Source: Sulfuricaulis sp.
GTDB lineage: Bacteria > Pseudomonadota > Gammaproteobacteria > Acidiferrobacterales > Sulfurifustaceae
Assembly: GCF_024653915.1 (NCBI RefSeq)
Contig: NZ_JANLGY010000020.1
Location: 116,248-180,247, forward strand
DNA length: 64,000 bases
Direction of reading: 5' to 3'
This document shows positions 1 through 9,458 of the stretch, in pieces. Below the pieces are notes generated by a model, which was not told the origin of the DNA, did not search any database, and was given only the letters and a program-made list of their open reading frames with translations. How positions within the stretch are numbered: position 1 is the stretch's first letter; each line of letters begins with the position of its first letter. A program made the position numbers and the translations under genes.

Positions 1-350
1 TGCCGAGCGAGGGCGAGTGGGAGGTGATCGCGAATCAGGAAGCGTTGCGCGGCAACCTGCGCGAATCAGGCTACCTGCACCCGGCGCCCGTCACCGGCGA
101 AGAAAGACCGGCACAACTGTATGGTGACGCATGGGAATGGACCCGCAGCGCCTATGCGCCCTATCCCGGCTACCGGCCTGCCGCGGGCGCGCTCGGCGAA
201 TACAACGGCAAATTCATGGTCAACCAGCTGGTCTTGCGCGGCGGGTCGTGCGTCACGCCCGCGGATCATGTGCGCGCGAGCTGTCGAAACTTCTTCTATC
301 CCGCGGACCGCTGGCAGTTTTCCGGCATCCGCCTGGCGGACGACCGATGA
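1..350 (+). CDS. egtB: EgtB C-terminal part (ergothioneine sulfoxide synthase), truncated at window start
   Basis: This is the C-terminal end of an iron-dependent sulfoxide synthase, which joins hergercynine (trimethylhistidine) to a thiol donor in ergothioneine synthesis. The frame is open from base 3, so the 5' part lies outside the window. It shows the end of the formylglycine-generating-enzyme-like fold: PSEGEWEV (the usual LPTEAEWE region), then [24 protein letters not shown], and a final [18 protein letters not shown], which is characteristic of EgtB. The stop codon overlaps the start of egtD in an ATGA arrangement, so the two are translationally coupled. The assignment is firm even though only about 115 residues are visible. 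Confidence 0.93.
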   Translation, partial: PSEGEWEVIANQEALRGNLRESGYLHPAPVTGEERPAQLYGDAWEWTRSAYAPYPGYRPAAGALGEYNGKFMVNQLVLRGGSCVTPADHVRASCRNFFYPADRWQFSGIRLADDR

Positions 351-1330
351 ACCAACGCGCCATTCGCTTCTACGACGACCATCCGGCACCGGCGACAATG
401 CTGGAAGAAGTCCTGCAAGGGCTGGCGTCACGACCCCGGCGCATCGCGCCGAAATTCTTCTACGACGAGCGCGGCTCGCGCCTGTTCGATGCCATCTGCG
501 AATTACCCGAGTACTACCCGACGCGCACCGAGATGGGAATTCTGGAATCCTGCGCCGACGAGGTGGCGCGCCTGTCCGGGCCGGACGGAACGCTGATTGA
601 GCTTGGCAGCGGTGCCAGCAAGAAAATCCGGTTGCTGCTCGAAGCGGTACGGCCGCGCCGCTATCTCGGCATCGACATCTCGCGTGAATTCCTGCGGCAA
701 TCCGTGCAGCGCCTGGCACACGATTACCCGTGGCTTGAGGTGCAGGCGGCTTGCACCGATTTCATGCAGGATTTTGAATTGCCCGGAGGCGCGGGGGAGG
801 GGAAAAAACTCGCGTTCTTTCCGGGATCGACCATCGGCAATTTCGAGCCGCATGACGCTTTGGCTTTTCTGCAGCGGGTGCGTCGCCTGGTGCAACCCGA
901 CGGCGCCCTGCTGATCGGCGTCGATCTCAAGAAGGACCCGCAGATATTGCACGCGGCCTACAACGACAGCGCCGGCATCACCGCGCAATTCAATCTCAAT
1001 CTGCTGCTACGCCTGCGCGATGAACTCGGCGCCGAACTCGATCCGCAGGGTTTCAGGCACCGCGCATTTTACAACACCGCCCGTGGCCGCATCGAAATGC
1101 ATCTGATCAGCCGCCGTGCGCAGGACATCCGCCTGCTCGGACGGCGTTTCCATTTTGAACCGGGAGAAAGCATCCACACCGAGAATTCTTATAAATATAC
1201 GCTGGAGGAATTTCATGTACTCGCACGTGGCGCCGGTCTGCGGCCACGTCAGGCGTGGCTGGACTCGGCGCATCTTTTCAGCGTTCATTACCTGAGTGTC
1301 GTTTCCCGGTCCCGTCCGCGCGCGGCCTGA
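347..1330 (+). CDS. egtD: L-histidine N-alpha-methyltransferase EgtD
   Basis: A SAM-dependent enzyme that trimethylates histidine to hercynine, the first step of ergothioneine synthesis. The protein has 327 residues, normal for EgtD. The first 60 residues carry the family pattern [20 protein letters not shown] and [10 protein letters not shown]. The SAM site reads [16 protein letters not shown], followed by [11 protein letters not shown] and [10 protein letters not shown]. The C-terminal [10 protein letters not shown] is also typical. The ATG at 347 is chosen because it overlaps the egtB stop; the frame is open further upstream but only antiphase to egtB. With egtB it forms a two-gene operon; no egtC or egtE is seen next to it. 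Confidence 0.96.
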   Translation: MNQRAIRFYDDHPAPATMLEEVLQGLASRPRRIAPKFFYDERGSRLFDAICELPEYYPTRTEMGILESCADEVARLSGPDGTLIELGSGASKKIRLLLEAVRPRRYLGIDISREFLRQSVQRLAHDYPWLEVQAACTDFMQDFELPGGAGEGKKLAFFPGSTIGNFEPHDALAFLQRVRRLVQPDGALLIGVDLKKDPQILHAAYNDSAGITAQFNLNLLLRLRDELGAELDPQGFRHRAFYNTARGRIEMHLISRRAQDIRLLGRRFHFEPGESIHTENSYKYTLEEFHVLARGAGLRPRQAWLDSAHLFSVHYLSVVSRSRPRAA

Positions 1331-1389
1331 GACATCTATCCGGTTCTGGGATTTCCCTCCGTGAGTTCTGCATGCCCTTCGGAGAATAT

Positions 1390-2271
1390 TTATATTTCAG
1401 AAGTTTCCTGGCCGTCTCTCTTGAGCGCCAGGGCGTGTTCATAGAGTTTGTTTTTTTTAAGTCCGGTAATTTTGGCGGCTAACGCCGCGGCCTGCTTGAC
1501 GGGCAGCTCTTCCAGCAGGATTTTGAGCACGCGCCCGGTTTCTTCATCCACGGCACTTTGTTCCACACGTGGTACACCATGTATAAGAATCACGAATTCG
1601 CCCAGCTGCTGGTTCGCATCGCGGCCAACCCATTCGAGAAGTTCCGCCAGAGTTGCGGAATGCAGGGTTTCAAACTGCTTGGTCAGTTCACGCGCCAGCA
1701 CCGCTTCGCGCCCATCCCCGAAAACCTCGCTCATGTCCTTCAGGCTTTCCAGAATGCGATGCGGACTTTCGTAAAAAATCAGCGTGCGGCCTTCCTCGCA
1801 CAACTTCTCAAACACGGCTCGACGCGCGACCGATTTGGCCGGCGGGAACCCCTCGAACACGAAACGGTCGGAAGGTAAACCGGCGGCGGACAAGGCGGCA
1901 ATAGCGGCGCAGGCGCCGGGCACGGGTGTCACGCGAATGCCCGCCTGTCGGGCGGCGCGCACCAGATGAAAACCCGGATCGCTCACCAGCGGGGTACCCG
2001 CGTCGGTGATAAATGCGATAGACTTACCGCCCTTCAGGATTTCGATTAGTCTGGGAACCTGGTTGCGTTCGTTATGCTCATGGATGGCTTCCGTCTTGGT
2101 GCCAATACCGAAATGCCGCAAAAGCTTGCCGCTGTGGCGCGTATCCTCGGCGGCGATCAGATCGACCTCCGACAGCGTCCGCACGGCACGCGGCGCCATG
2201 TCTTCGAGATTGCCGATCGGCGTGGCCACGACGTAGAGCGTGCCTTGGTTTATTGAAGCGCTATGACTCAT
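1390..2271 (-). CDS. rsmI: 16S rRNA (cytidine1402-2'-O)-methyltransferase RsmI
   Basis: Methylates the ribose of C1402 in 16S rRNA using SAM. The protein has 293 residues. The N-terminal GTLYVVATPIGNLEDMAPRA is the hallmark of the tetrapyrrole-methylase-like RsmI family, followed by AAEDTRHSGKLL, AFITDAGTPLVSDPG and PVPGACAAIAALSAAGLPSDRF spread over residues 10 to 140. FYESPHRI lies in the middle. The start at 2271 (MSHSASINQGTLY) gives the normal N-terminus, although the frame remains open far upstream. It is transcribed divergently from lpoA only about 30 bases away, the same arrangement as yraL/yraM in enterobacteria. Confidence 0.96.
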   Translation of the reverse strand: MSHSASINQGTLYVVATPIGNLEDMAPRAVRTLSEVDLIAAEDTRHSGKLLRHFGIGTKTEAIHEHNERNQVPRLIEILKGGKSIAFITDAGTPLVSDPGFHLVRAARQAGIRVTPVPGACAAIAALSAAGLPSDRFVFEGFPPAKSVARRAVFEKLCEEGRTLIFYESPHRILESLKDMSEVFGDGREAVLARELTKQFETLHSATLAELLEWVGRDANQQLGEFVILIHGVPRVEQSAVDEETGRVLKILLEELPVKQAAALAAKITGLKKNKLYEHALALKRDGQETSEI

Positions 2272-2301
2272 TTTCTTCGCGCATTCTAAACAGGAAACTG
2301 A

Positions 2302-4239
2302 ATGAAACCCATCCGCTGGCTGGTCATACCTATAATAATATGTGCGGCGATCCTTGCCGGTTGCGAAACCGTGCCCGTGACGCCCACGGCCTTGCCGCCG
2401 GTCAGCACGGACACCGCCGAAAAAGCCGAGCGCGACGGCGAATACCTGCTGGCCGCGCGCGAGTACACGCGCCTCGCCGACACCGCCGAATCGCCCCGGA
2501 AACAGGACTTCGAACTGCGCGCCGTGGCCGCCCTGCTCAAGGCCGGCCAACTGCGCGAGGCACGCGCGCGCGTCGAGCCGATCGATGTCACGCCACTGGA
2601 CGCCTCGTTCACCGCGCGCAAGCGCATCTTGCAGGCGCGCGTGCTGATCACCGAGGGCGCGCACGAGAAAGGCATACGCCAGCTGGACGAGGCCAGCCGC
2701 CTGCGCAACCTGAGCCCGGCGCTGCTTTCCGAAATCAGCGGCGTGCGCGCGCAGGCGGAACTCGCGCTCGACAATCCCGTGGGCGCGGCGCGCAACCTCA
2801 TCGCCCGCGAGCAGTATATCGTTGGCAAGGAGGCCGTCACCGAAAACCAGCAGCAATTGTGGAAAATCCTGGTGTCGATGCCACGCGCCCGGCTCGCCGC
2901 CGAACTCAACTTGGCGCGCGACCGGGTGCTGTCCGGCTGGATCGAGCTGGCCTTGATCGCCGTGGACAACGCCGGTCAGCCGCTGCGGATGGGCGCCGCT
3001 GTCGAACAGTGGAAAAAGGCCAACCCGAATCACCCCGCGGGAGAGATAGTGCTCGGCACATTGATCAGTCAGGCGCCCAGCATGATTGGCCGCATCGACC
3101 GCATTGCACTGCTGCTGCCGCTGACCTCCGGTTATGCCGTTGCGGCTCAGGCGGTGCGCGACGGAATCCTGGCCATGGACGCCGCCAACACCGACCCGGA
3201 CAAACCCAAGATCAAAATCTACGATACCGGACCGGACCCGTTGAAGGTGCGTGATTCCTATGAGCAGGCCGTCAATGACGGTGCGCAGTTTATCGTCGGT
3301 CCCCTCGGACGCGAGGCCGCGGAAACCATCATGCGCCAGGCCAGTATCCGGGTACCAACACTGATGCTGAACCACACCGATGACGATCCGGGCTCGACAT
3401 CAAAATACCTTTTCCAGTTCGGCCTGCCACCGGAACAGGAAGCGCGACAGGTGGCCGAACGAGCCTGGCTCGATGGGCATCGGCAAGCGGCCGTGCTTTA
3501 TCCAAAAACGCCATGGGGCGAGCGCATGATGACGGCATGGTCCAGTCACTGGCAGCGACTGGGCGGCGTGGTGGTCGCCAACCAACCCTATAACGAGGAG
3601 GATGTCGATTTTTCCGATGCAATCAAAAGCCTGCTCAATATCGGCCAGAGCGAAACGCGCAAGGAACAGATCGAGAAAATGATTGGGCAGAAATTGCGCT
3701 CTGATGCGCGTGCGCGCCAGGATATCGATTTCATTTTCCTCGCCTCAGACGCCAAACACGGACGGCTGATCAAGCCGCAGCTCAATTTCTATCACGCCGC
3801 GCGCGTGCCGGTGTACTCAACCTCGCACATATTCACCGGCGCAGGCGATGCCATGCGGGACATTGACCTCGATGGCATCCAGTTCGGCGACATGCCGTGG
3901 ATGCTGGTAGGAGACGGAAAAATACTGGAACTGCGACAGGCGCTGCAACGCGACTGGCCGTACGTCCATACCGATCTCGACCGCCTGTACGCACTCGGCG
4001 TGGACAGTTATGCCATCCTCCCGCACCTGGGCCGTATCAGCATGGAATCGGGGGGACGCTTCAATGGCGTCACCAGCGGACTCTCCGTTGACCACAGCGG
4101 ACGCCTGCAGCGGCAACTGCTGTGGGCACGGTTCAGCCGGGGCGTACCGCGGCTGGTCGATACCTTTCTCAAGCACCAGAACCAGTTCAGGATTGAGAAC
4201 GATGCGGAAACCCCCGACAAATCTCAGCCGCGGTCGTGA
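2302..4239 (+). CDS. lpoA: Penicillin-binding protein activator LpoA (outer-membrane lipoprotein)
   Basis: LpoA is an outer-membrane lipoprotein that activates the peptidoglycan synthase PBP1A from outside. The 645-residue product starts with a lipoprotein signal peptide, with the lipobox LAGC near residue 20. Residues 30 to 250 are helical and TPR-like (EYLLAAREYTRLADTAESP). From about residue 265 there is a periplasmic-binding-protein-like domain (IALLLPLTSGYAVAAQAVRDG, then FIVGPLGREAAETI, HIFTGAGDAMRDIDLDGIQF). Length is close to that of E. coli LpoA (678). The 3' end overlaps yraN by 38 bases, and the order rsmI/lpoA/yraN matches the conserved gammaproteobacterial locus. Confidence 0.92.
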   Translation: MKPIRWLVIPIIICAAILAGCETVPVTPTALPPVSTDTAEKAERDGEYLLAAREYTRLADTAESPRKQDFELRAVAALLKAGQLREARARVEPIDVTPLDASFTARKRILQARVLITEGAHEKGIRQLDEASRLRNLSPALLSEISGVRAQAELALDNPVGAARNLIAREQYIVGKEAVTENQQQLWKILVSMPRARLAAELNLARDRVLSGWIELALIAVDNAGQPLRMGAAVEQWKKANPNHPAGEIVLGTLISQAPSMIGRIDRIALLLPLTSGYAVAAQAVRDGILAMDAANTDPDKPKIKIYDTGPDPLKVRDSYEQAVNDGAQFIVGPLGREAAETIMRQASIRVPTLMLNHTDDDPGSTSKYLFQFGLPPEQEARQVAERAWLDGHRQAAVLYPKTPWGERMMTAWSSHWQRLGGVVVANQPYNEEDVDFSDAIKSLLNIGQSETRKEQIEKMIGQKLRSDARARQDIDFIFLASDAKHGRLIKPQLNFYHAARVPVYSTSHIFTGAGDAMRDIDLDGIQFGDMPWMLVGDGKILELRQALQRDWPYVHTDLDRLYALGVDSYAILPHLGRISMESGGRFNGVTSGLSVDHSGRLQRQLLWARFSRGVPRLVDTFLKHQNQFRIENDAETPDKSQPRS

Positions 4240-4567
4240 GGCGGAGGATCGCGCCTGCCACCACTTGCTGCAACAAGGACTGACGCTGACAGAACGCAAT
4301 TACCGCAGCCCCTTTGGGGAGATCGATCTCGTCATGCAGGAGCGCGATACCCTGGTCTTTGTCGAGGTTCGATACCGTGCCCGCGGCGATTTTGGCTCCG
4401 CCGCCGAGACCGTGGATGCACGCAAACAGGCCCGGTTACGCGCCACCGCCGAGCACTACCGGCAGAACATACCGCGGGCCTCCAAGAAAGCCTGCCGATT
4501 TGATATCGTTGCCATCACCGGTGATGGCGAAGACTGTGACTTTCGCTGGCTTCGGAATGTTTTTTAA
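4202..4567 (+). CDS. yraN: YraN family protein (UPF0102, endonuclease-like fold)
   Basis: A 121-residue member of the UPF0102 family, whose fold resembles Holliday-junction resolvases and restriction endonucleases; its cellular role is not settled. Visible motifs are GREAEDRACHHLLQQG, LTERNYRSPFGEIDLVMQE and VFVEVRYRARGDFGSAAE. The GEIDL...VFVEVR spacing is the characteristic D...ExK-like core, with R in place of the usual K. The ATG at 4202 lies inside the lpoA 3' end and gives the usual family length. The next 130 bases hold a palindromic repeat, after which the locus continues with the SIS-domain gene. Confidence 0.92.
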   Translation: MRKPPTNLSRGREAEDRACHHLLQQGLTLTERNYRSPFGEIDLVMQERDTLVFVEVRYRARGDFGSAAETVDARKQARLRATAEHYRQNIPRASKKACRFDIVAITGDGEDCDFRWLRNVF

Positions 4568-4583
4568 ATGAAGCAAAAACGGC

Positions 4584-4671
4584 TCACCGCAAAGGCGCGA
4601 AGGACGCAAAGAAAGCCTTTTGTAATGCAAAACACTCGTGTTCCTTTGCGCTCTTTGCGTCTTTGCGGTGA
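4584..4671. repeat. Type A intergenic palindrome, copy 1
   Basis: An 88-base inverted repeat between yraN and the isomerase gene. The left arm begins TCACCGCAAAGG and contains GACGCAAAG. The right arm ends CTTTGCGTCTTTGCGGTGA. The arms are built from a short CGCAAAG unit repeated about three times on each side, with an AT-rich centre. The same element recurs at 19808 and, in an altered form, at 48496. Confidence 0.9.
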
Positions 4672-4708
4672 AATCTGTTTCTTTAGAGATACTGAATCGA
4701 GGATGTAA

Positions 4709-5338
<630 letters not shown>

Positions 5339-5339
5339 A

Positions 5340-5918
5340 ATGCGCACACGGTATATCTTCCTCACGACCATCCTCGGTGCCATCACGCTGGCGCAGGGCT
5401 GCGCGCCGATCATCATCGCCGGCGGCGCGACCGCCGCGGCGGTGGCTACTGACCGACGCACCGTCGGCGCTCTGGTGGACGACAACGCCATCGAGCTCAA
5501 AGCGAGAAAGGCGCTTAATTCCGATCCGGAAATCGGTGACGATGTGCACGTCAACATCACCAGCATGAATGGCATCGTCCTGCTCACGGGCGAAACAACG
5601 ACCGGTGAATTGCGCGACCGCGCCTTGGCGCTGATCCGTGATATCCCGGGCATTCGCAGCATCAATAACAACGTCGTAATCGCGGAACCAACGGCCTTCG
5701 CCAACCGCACCCATGACAGCTGGATCACCAGCATGGTCAAAGCCAGACTGATTGGCACCGAGAATATCCGCTCCAACCATATCAAGGTGGTGACGGAAAG
5801 CTCCGTCGTTTATCTCATGGGACTCGTTAAACAGAAGGAAGGCGAAATGGCCGCTACGGCAACACAGCAAGTTGCTGGAGTCACCAAGATCGTCAAGCTG
5901 TTCGAGTACCTGGATTGA
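5340..5918 (+). CDS. dolP: DolP/YraP-like outer-membrane lipoprotein with two BON domains
   Basis: A 192-residue outer-membrane lipoprotein. In E. coli, DolP helps maintain outer-membrane integrity and the BAM machinery. The signal peptide ends at the lipobox LAQGC near residue 21. The first BON domain covers roughly residues 45 to 115 (VHVNITSMNGIVLLTGE, IPGIRSINNNVVI). The second covers 120 to 190 (IRSNHIKVVTESSVVYLMGLV, VAGVTKIVKLFEYL). The length matches E. coli YraP (191). It begins one base after the isomerase stop and overlaps the next gene, so the block is probably one transcript. Confidence 0.93.
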   Translation: MRTRYIFLTTILGAITLAQGCAPIIIAGGATAAAVATDRRTVGALVDDNAIELKARKALNSDPEIGDDVHVNITSMNGIVLLTGETTTGELRDRALALIRDIPGIRSINNNVVIAEPTAFANRTHDSWITSMVKARLIGTENIRSNHIKVVTESSVVYLMGLVKQKEGEMAATATQQVAGVTKIVKLFEYLD

Positions 5919-6397
5919 CCGACAGCGAACGCAAAATCGTCCGTGACGCCACGCAACTCACGGCACGCCTGTCGCAGCTCGGCCGTCCCGTTGTCTTCAC
6001 CAACGGCTGCTTCGACATTCTGCATCGTGGGCATATCGCCTACCTCGAAAAGGCCGCGGCGCTCGGGAAATCACTGGTCGTCGGCGTCAACAGCGATGCC
6101 TCCGTGCGTCGCCTCGAAAAGGGACAGGACCGCCCCATCAATCCTCTCGAGGACCGCATGGCCGTTCTTGCCGCGCTCGGCTGCGTTTCACTGGTCACGG
6201 CCTTCGACGACACCACGCCCTTGGCGCTGATCAAGCTCGTGCGACCGGACCATCTGGTAAAGGGCGGCGACTGGACGCCAGACAAGATTGTCGGATCTGA
6301 CGTCGTCAAAAGCTCCGGCGGCCAGGTTCATTCCATTCCCTTCCAGTTCGAACATTCGACCACGGAACTGCTGCGCCGCATCCGCTCGCATGACTGA
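5915..6397 (+). CDS. rfaE2: D-glycero-beta-D-manno-heptose 1-phosphate adenylyltransferase (RfaE2/HldE C-terminal type)
   Basis: Transfers AMP from ATP to heptose-1-phosphate, giving ADP-heptose for the lipopolysaccharide inner core. The 160-residue protein is the stand-alone form of the cytidylyltransferase-like half of HldE. Motifs are VVFTNGCFDILHRGHIAYL (nucleotide-binding HxGH), VVGVNSDASVRRLEKG, RPINPLEDR and LVKGGDWTPDKIVG. The start is a TTG at 5915 that overlaps the dolP stop; no ATG gives the normal N-terminus. The kinase half (RfaE1) is not in the window. Confidence 0.93.
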   Translation: MTDSERKIVRDATQLTARLSQLGRPVVFTNGCFDILHRGHIAYLEKAAALGKSLVVGVNSDASVRRLEKGQDRPINPLEDRMAVLAALGCVSLVTAFDDTTPLALIKLVRPDHLVKGGDWTPDKIVGSDVVKSSGGQVHSIPFQFEHSTTELLRRIRSHD

Positions 6398-7778
6398 AAT
6401 CCCCGGCCCATTCGTAGAACGGCTCAAGGCCGTTTTGGGCGCGCAGAATGTACTAACCGATCCTGCCGACCGCTGGCCCTACGGCCAGGACAATTCGCGC
6501 AAGCACACACCGCCGGACGCCGTGGCCTTCGCCACCACCCATGCCCAGGTGCTGGAAACGGTACGGCTGTGCCACCAGTACAGCATTCCCATCGTCGCGC
6601 GCGGACGTGGAACCGGCACCACGGGCAGCGCCATTCCGGTGCGCGGCGGGCTCGTACTGTCACTCGAGCGCATGAATCGGATTGTCGAGATGGACGCCGC
6701 CAACCGCGTCATGCGCGTCGAGCCGGGCGTGATCAATCAGGCCATACAGGACAAGGCCGCGCCGCATGGTTTCTTCTGGCCACCCGATCCCACGAGCAGC
6801 GCTTACTGCACGGTCGGCGGCAACATTGCATTGAACGCCGCCGGGCCGCGCGCGCTCAAATACGGCACCACGCGCGAGAACGTGCTCGGGCTCGTCGCGG
6901 TGACCGGCAAGGGCGATGAGATTCACACCGGCACCTATACCACCAAGGGCGTGGTCGGCTACGACCTGACACGACTGATCATCGGCTCGGAGGGCACGCT
7001 CGCCATTGTCACCGAGGCAACGTTGAAGCTGACACCGCTGCCCGAATCCCGTCGTACCCTGCAGGCGGTTTACGCCAGCGTGCGCACCGCCGCCGCGGCC
7101 ATATCGCGCCTCATGTCGCAATCGGTCACGCCATGCGCGCTGGAATTCATGGATGCGGCCGCGATCGAGATGATACGCAACTATTCCCAGGCGGAATTGC
7201 CGCGCGGGGCCGGCGCGCTGCTCATGATCGAACTGGACGGACCGGAGGCGGCGATGGAAACCGCGGTGGCAACGGTCTCGGCCGCTGCCCGTGGTGACGG
7301 CCTGCTGAACCTGAACGCGGCCGGAACCAGGGACGAAGCCGCGGCACTGTGGGCCACGCGCAAAGCGCTATCGCCCGCCCTGCGCAACATCGCGCCGAAC
7401 AAGTTGAACGAGGACGTGGTGGTGCCGGTCTCCCGCATCCCGGAACTCATCGACGGACTGGAAAAACTCTCGCGCGAGTTCGGCATCCCGATCGTCAATT
7501 TCGGGCACGCCGGCAATGGCAATATCCACGTGAACCTGCTTTACGATACACAAGACCCACAGCAGGACAACAACGCGCGCCCCTGCCTGTCGCGCGTGTT
7601 CGATCTGGTTTTACAGCTGGGGGGGACGCTTTCCGGTGAACACGGCATCGGCGTGGAAAAGCGCGACTACATCAACCGCGCCATCGATCCGGTAACGCTG
7701 GATCTCATGCGTTCGATCAAGCGCCAGTTCGATCCCCGGGGGATTTTGAATCCCGACAAGATCTTTCCATCGCAGTAG
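6390..7778 (+). CDS. FAD-binding oxidase, GlcD/D-lactate dehydrogenase family
   Basis: A 462-residue flavoprotein of the PCMH-type FAD-binding family that includes GlcD (glycolate oxidase subunit) and D-lactate dehydrogenases. The FAD domain spans about residues 35 to 215: PIVARGRGTGTTGSAIPVRGG, MRVEPGVINQAI, TVGGNIALNAAGPRALKYG, VVGYDLTRLIIGSEGTLAI. The C-terminal substrate domain shows FGHAGNGNIHVNLLYD and LSGEHGIGVEKRDYI, both typical. The ATG at 6390 overlaps the rfaE2 stop, so it is probably co-transcribed. The substrate cannot be told from sequence; a 2-hydroxyacid such as glycolate or D-lactate is likely. No glcE or glcF partners are adjacent. Confidence 0.9.
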   Translation: MTEIPGPFVERLKAVLGAQNVLTDPADRWPYGQDNSRKHTPPDAVAFATTHAQVLETVRLCHQYSIPIVARGRGTGTTGSAIPVRGGLVLSLERMNRIVEMDAANRVMRVEPGVINQAIQDKAAPHGFFWPPDPTSSAYCTVGGNIALNAAGPRALKYGTTRENVLGLVAVTGKGDEIHTGTYTTKGVVGYDLTRLIIGSEGTLAIVTEATLKLTPLPESRRTLQAVYASVRTAAAAISRLMSQSVTPCALEFMDAAAIEMIRNYSQAELPRGAGALLMIELDGPEAAMETAVATVSAAARGDGLLNLNAAGTRDEAAALWATRKALSPALRNIAPNKLNEDVVVPVSRIPELIDGLEKLSREFGIPIVNFGHAGNGNIHVNLLYDTQDPQQDNNARPCLSRVFDLVLQLGGTLSGEHGIGVEKRDYINRAIDPVTLDLMRSIKRQFDPRGILNPDKIFPSQ

Positions 7779-7836
7779 TGATCGCAATCGTTCTCGCTGC
7801 CGCACGCCTGTTTCGGGCGGATGGGCGGTAGGGATT

Positions 7837-7864
7837 TTGACCTCGTTTACCATTACGATAAAAA
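7837..7864 (+). promoter_or_regulatory. Possible sigma-70 promoter of the outer-membrane protein gene
   Basis: TTGACC at 7837-7842 and TAAAAA at 7859-7864 are separated by 16 bases, about 50 bases upstream of the next start codon. The -10 box is imperfect, so this is only suggestive. Confidence 0.35.
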
Positions 7865-7917
7865 CATTGGAGTCCCCAGGCGAAGCAGGCTAAACCTCGG
7901 AAATCAAGGAGAACACA

Positions 7918-8637
7918 ATGAAACACGCGCTCGCTTTTCTGACAGTTTTTCTGGCCGCTATCTCATCGACTGAAGCGGCTGATGATATCGACCAGATCAA
8001 TCAGCTGATACAAGCGGACTTCCGCAAGCTATCAGAAGATCTCGGCGCGGCACTCAGCTACAAGGCCGTGATCCCGGCCACGCCGCTCGGCCTGACCGGC
8101 TTCGATCTTGGCGTTGAAGTCACGGCCACGAAGCTTGAAAACCGCGAAGCCTGGAACCGCGCCAGTTCCAGCACGGCGCCTGACACGCTGTATATTCCCA
8201 AGCTGCATCTGCACAAAGGCCTGCCGGCGGGATTCGATGTGGGCGCTTTCTATACATCGGTCCCCGGCAGCAACATAAAACTCTGGGGCGCCGAGTTACG
8301 CTACGCCATCATCGATGGTGGCACTATCGCACCGGCGCTCGGTCTGCGCGGCACTTATTCCAAACTGTCGGGCGTAAACCAGCTCGATTTCCACACGAAG
8401 GGTCTTGAACTGCTGGTCTCAAAAGGTTTCACCATCTTCACACCGTATGCCGGCGCGGGACAAGTAAGGACAGTGTCCGAACCGGTGGGCGTGACGAACG
8501 TCAGCAAGGAAGAATTTACGCAGGGGAAATATTTTGTCGGCGGAAATATCAATTTGGGCCTTGTCAATCTCGCGTTCGAAGCCGACAAAACCGGTGACGC
8601 CGCTACTTATGGTGCCAAGCTCGGATTTCGCTTCTGA
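7918..8637 (+). CDS. Predicted outer-membrane beta-barrel protein, function unknown
   Basis: A 239-residue exported protein. The signal peptide covers residues 1 to about 20 (AISSTEAADD). The rest alternates short amphipathic strands (LGLTGFDLGVEVTATKLE, GFDVGAFYTSVPGSNIKLWG, GTIAPALGLRGTYSKLSG). It ends in a terminal phenylalanine (GAKLGFRF), the usual BAM signal of outer-membrane barrels. A good AAGGAG ribosome site lies at 7906-7911. I do not recognise a specific family. It seems to be a single-gene unit with its own promoter. Confidence 0.8.
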   Translation: MKHALAFLTVFLAAISSTEAADDIDQINQLIQADFRKLSEDLGAALSYKAVIPATPLGLTGFDLGVEVTATKLENREAWNRASSSTAPDTLYIPKLHLHKGLPAGFDVGAFYTSVPGSNIKLWGAELRYAIIDGGTIAPALGLRGTYSKLSGVNQLDFHTKGLELLVSKGFTIFTPYAGAGQVRTVSEPVGVTNVSKEEFTQGKYFVGGNINLGLVNLAFEADKTGDAATYGAKLGFRF

Positions 8638-8762
8638 CTGTAACGCTCAGCGCCCGAGGCAAGCGCTCTTTCGTCAGTGGGCGCCGATAGTCGCAAAGAA
8701 AGAACCGCCCTTGGTCGAACCTGCCACGGTCTCAATAAGAACTGTCACACGGGAACCGGCGG

Positions 8763-9416
8763 CTAGTGCTCGCTCAACTCCATTTTCTCGCTATCGCGCT
8801 TCATGTTGAGATGACCGAGGAACGACATGCCGAGCAGCGCTTCGCGCGGGCTGGAACCCTCGACGATACTGGCATCTACGTTATATAAGGTGATATCACC
8901 GACCGTGACGTTGTTCAGCTTGATGTAGTACGTAGGCACCGTGCCACCCGCGGTGTTGACGAAGCCGGGACGGCCCTGTTTGCGGTAATCGAGGCCGATA
9001 CGATTGGCCACGATGCTGTTCATGCCAATAATGGTGGCGCCGGTATCCACCATGAAACGCACGGGAACCCCGTTGACCAGTCCTTCAACAAAATAATGAC
9101 CGCTGGTTTCAGGGTAAAGTATTACGCTGCCCTTGCCTTTGGAGGCAAATCCGGCGATCACCACGCCCAACTTCAGCACTTCACGTTTGCCACCGATTTC
9201 GATTTCGGCCTTTTCCTCCTGCGTGTCGGTGGCCAGCAGTTTGACGCCCTCCGGACTTTCCTCGCCGCTCTTCAGTATCCGGCGTGCGCCATCCACTACA
9301 ATAATTGCCTTGTCCTTGAACAAGGCCTGCAACGAAATTTTTTCTACCGCACTGGCGGGATTCGCGGCCAGTAGCAGGCCAGTTAATATGATTAACTTCG
9401 TTTTCAGAAATCGCAT
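8763..9416 (-). CDS. Exported retropepsin-like aspartic protease (clan AA)
   Basis: A 217-residue protein with a signal peptide (residues 1 to about 23, ending PASA). The protease domain occupies about residues 105 to 215. The catalytic signature VRFMVDTGATIIGMN puts the active Asp at about residue 124, and the second family element EALLGMSFLGHLN is at about 192-203. One Asp per chain means it should act as a homodimer, as other single-domain retropepsins do. Bacterial members of this type (TIGR02281-like) have no well-established substrate. The start at 9416 is chosen because it begins the signal peptide; the frame is open about 40 codons further up. Confidence 0.85.
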   Translation of the reverse strand: MRFLKTKLIILTGLLLAANPASAVEKISLQALFKDKAIIVVDGARRILKSGEESPEGVKLLATDTQEEKAEIEIGGKREVLKLGVVIAGFASKGKGSVILYPETSGHYFVEGLVNGVPVRFMVDTGATIIGMNSIVANRIGLDYRKQGRPGFVNTAGGTVPTYYIKLNNVTVGDITLYNVDASIVEGSSPREALLGMSFLGHLNMKRDSEKMELSEH

Positions 9417-9458
9417 AGCTGTATTTCCTAAAATCATCGCTGACGATACAATCGCCGC

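Noticed and set aside
2253..3254. A 333-codon frame overlapping lpoA
   Set aside because: The translation is dominated by Arg, Gly and Ala, and lpoA in the other frame carries the lipobox and family sequence.
4584..4671. CRISPR-like repeat
   Set aside because: Copies are single, palindromic, tens of kilobases apart and without regular spacers or cas genes.
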